From NCBI RefSeq assembly GCF_016587415.1, contig NZ_BNJI01000002.1:1984001-2048000 (forward strand): a stretch of DNA of 64,000 nucleotides, written 5' to 3'. The stretch's first letter is position 1, and every line of letters starts with the position of its first letter. The notes under the pieces are model-generated. The model had not been told where the DNA came from, made no database searches, and saw only the letters and a list, made by a program, of their open reading frames with translations. Shown piece after piece: positions 62,508-64,000 of the stretch. This stretch comes from Ktedonobacter sp. SOSP1-85. Its GTDB lineage: Bacteria > Chloroflexota > Ktedonobacteria > Ktedonobacterales > Ktedonobacteraceae. A program made the position numbers and the translations under genes.

Positions 62508-62876
62508 ATGACTCGTCCCGATAAAGATGAAGAACGTGAAGAGCGTATCCACATGGAAATTATCGTGGATGCCTATGGTCCCGAAGAGCAAGCGACAAGC
62601 TGGTATAGCTATTTATCCGATACCTTGCAATTTCCGTTCTCCGCCCGTTGCGTTGTTCGCCGCACGACCTCGCCATTGGAGCCAGGAGAAGTAGTTAAAG
62701 TGGTAGCAATGGCTCCAGACGAGGTGTGTGAGCATGATATGCTAGTGTCGATCCAATGGAACCGCCGTCAATTTGCTGTGCCGTTAATGCAGCTCGCAGG
62801 TATTCAAGTCGAGGAAGAGACCCGGCAAGCCATTGAGGATTGGCAGTATTGGGTGAACCGAGGATACACGTTGTGA
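62508..62876 (+). CDS. CcbP-like acidic (calcium-binding) protein
   Basis: The 122-residue acidic protein contains HMEIIVDAYGPEEQATSWYS, LQFPFSARC, VVAMAPDEVCEHDMLVSIQW and TRQAIEDWQYWVNRGY. This pattern matches the CcbP family of small calcium-binding proteins, first known from cyanobacteria and widespread in Chloroflexota. It may buffer calcium; no partner genes are evident. The start at 62508 is supported by caggagg; a longer frame upstream has no such site. Confidence 0.75.
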   Translation: MTRPDKDEEREERIHMEIIVDAYGPEEQATSWYSYLSDTLQFPFSARCVVRRTTSPLEPGEVVKVVAMAPDEVCEHDMLVSIQWNRRQFAVPLMQLAGIQVEEETRQAIEDWQYWVNRGYTL

Positions 62877-62967
62877 TCCCAGGTTTTCAGGCCTCTAGAA
62901 ACGTCTCTCGACGAGCACATAAGGATGAGGTTTCTCTGGCTTCTCCAGGCGTAGAGAGACAGATTGC

Positions 62968-63432
62968 TCAGGTTTCTTCAGGAAGTTTCGTTCCATCTCT
63001 GACCCAACCTCCTGTCAGTTTGAATGTGACCACTTCCTTGAAATCATGTAGAGCCTCAAGCATCTCCTGCAAGGTCATTTGTTGCTGTATCCCCTGCTTC
63101 CATGCTGGCTTATCGAGTGTTCCAAGTACCAGGTAAACATTGCCAACGATTTCTGGCTTTTGCTCACCGAAAAAGGCGGCAAGAAAATGTTCCATGTCGT
63201 TTTGATGAGCAATAAGCAAATCACAGTGTGGGCAATGGCGGCACGTCTTGTTAAGTGAGAGCACTTGCATTGGATCAATATGGATAACTAGCGGCAGCTT
63301 TCGCTGGTGCATCTTGTTCCCACACTGAGGGCACCTCGTTCACCGCACATCCTGATATGGATTGAGAAAAAAGCGGTAACGCGGAGGCTGTTTGCCAAGC
63401 GGTGTCGTGGCTTTCTTCTTCCGATTGACCAT
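62968..63432 (-). pseudogene. Zinc-ribbon protein gene with in-frame stop
   Basis: From a start at 63432 (MVNRKKKATTPLGKQPPRYR) the frame runs to NPYQDVR, is stopped by TGA at 63340-63342, and continues in the same frame with TRCPQCGNKMHQRKLPLVIH, CRHCPHCDLLIAHQNDMEHF and VYLVLGTLDKPAWKQG to 62968. The two CPxC pairs form one zinc ribbon whose first half lies just after the stop. It is probably a nonsense mutant; a short product from 63312 would lack the first pair. It is 10 bp after the TPR gene stop. Confidence 0.65.
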
Positions 63433-63442
63433 TGATAAATTG

Positions 63443-64000
63443 CTACTCCTTGATAAAAGCGATTGATTGGTTGCGCTTGCTGCTCTTAAAAGGCTCATTG
63501 AGTTCAACCAGCACTGGTGGACCTGTTCGCCGGGATGTGCGGAGCACGACAAGATTGTTTTTGGCGATTGTATAGTCAGGATCGATCTCAAAGTGCGCGT
63601 TTCAAAGCCACTTCGGCCTCATCGTAGCGTTCCTGCATCACTAAGCAGATACCCAGGTTTCCCCAGGACTGCGGTCGGCAATCTTCCATGGCATTGATGC
63701 TTGAAATGCCTGCCCGACCTCCTCCTTCTTCCCGCGTTCCATGAGGAGCAGGTCCTGCTGGAAAAGCTTTTCTTGCTCGATCAGTTGATCTACCATAAAG
63801 CCTGATCCGCGCAATGTGATGGACTTTTCCCGCGAGCTGACGACTGACTGCAACGCTTCATCGAACTGCTCTGTCAGTTCACTTCTTGTGTTCAGTTAGA
63901 TGGCCCGCTCAATGTCGCGTAACGCTTGACCAAAGCGCATGGTAAAGCGGCTTGCCATACTTTGGTTGTACCAGAGTTTGGCGTTCTTCGGTTCGAGAGT
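63443..64000 (-). pseudogene. TPR-repeat protein gene, decayed
   Basis: On the minus strand TPR-like segments are found in changing frames: LEPKNAKLWYNQSMASRFTM then FGQALRDIERAI with a TAA (63897-63899); SELTEQFDEALQSVVSSREK to ASMPWKIAD; and, after a frameshift near 63650-63690, GICLVMQERYDEAEVAL and FEIDPDYTIAKNNLVVLRT to the final IKE-stop (63443). The gene extends past the right window edge. The pair with the zinc-ribbon gene appears to have been an operon. Confidence 0.6.

Noticed and set aside
1..64000. tRNA, rRNA or riboswitch genes
   Set aside because: Looked for T-arm GGTTCGAATCC-like sequences and long conserved RNA motifs on both strands; isolated ggttcga matches (50872, 63990) have no surrounding cloverleaf.

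Overview
The window looks like chromosomal DNA of a Ktedonobacteria-type Chloroflexota (Ktedonobacter/Dictyobacter relatives). This is inferred from gene content: a MalT-like LuxR regulator with a long N-terminal extension, F420-type luciferase-like oxidoreductases, a DUF6114/DUF6230-type secreted-protein cluster, fascin-like modules on secreted hydrolases, a CcbP-like acidic protein, and a high load of tnpB-only IS200/IS605 elements. No rRNA, tRNA or CRISPR array was found, so the assignment rests on proteins only.

Layout. 0-2.2 kb: an IS982-like transposase tail, then a pair of ~95-bp inverted repeats enclosing a truncated MFS gene, an aminoglycoside-phosphotransferase-like gene and a perfect 78-bp palindrome. 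2.3-5.1 kb: a MerR regulator and its probable target dehydrogenase, sharing an operator sequence, then a divergent PPOX-oxidoreductase/TetR pair. 5.2-7.5 kb: hydrolase remnants and IS copy A. 7.6-10.6 kb: a divergent LLM-oxidoreductase/TetR pair with strong dyads, then an aldo/keto reductase. 10.8-21 kb: a coherent carbohydrate locus on the minus strand, comprising a GH18 chitinase, a Tat-exported beta-helix protein sharing an almost identical two-trefoil module, two sugar ABC permeases, a lipoprotein binding protein and a ROK repressor. 21.3-24.4 kb: IS copy B and a tnpB element. 24.4-30.2 kb: response regulator, GH25 lysozyme, TetR, and the DUF6114/DUF6230-like secreted cluster with repeats and hairpins. 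30.3-38.5 kb: nucleotidyltransferase, LLM oxidoreductase, an SDR broken by a stop codon, three tnpB elements and a short MITE derived from the IS. 38.7-45.9 kb: GAPDH, TnsB-like/PAS/IS6 debris, two alpha/beta hydrolases and a large tnpB. 46-54 kb: LuxR-MalT regulator, BNR-repeat protein, a membrane protein, an HTH regulator fused to a primase-like tail, and a divergent SDR. 54-64 kb: a hairpin MITE, a second copy of the 33-kb tnpB element, a two-gene operon encoding a 1682-residue DUF4132-like protein, an IS607 remnant, a CcbP-like protein and a decayed TPR/zinc-ribbon gene pair.

Two themes dominate. First, metabolic and regulatory cassettes of the soil-saprophyte kind: chitin/glucan degradation coupled to sugar uptake and ROK control, and several one-component regulators each paired with one oxidoreductase. 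Second, heavy remodelling by mobile DNA: two identical IS4-class copies, five tnpB loci plus an IS607 remnant, two MITE-like hairpin elements, and many genes that were broken or fused, including a DUF4132 gene whose last codons and stop come from a tnpB element. The least explained items are the DUF4132 operon, the inverted-repeat cassette with its 78-bp palindrome, the tandem hairpin repeats at 51.7 kb and the regulator-primase fusion.
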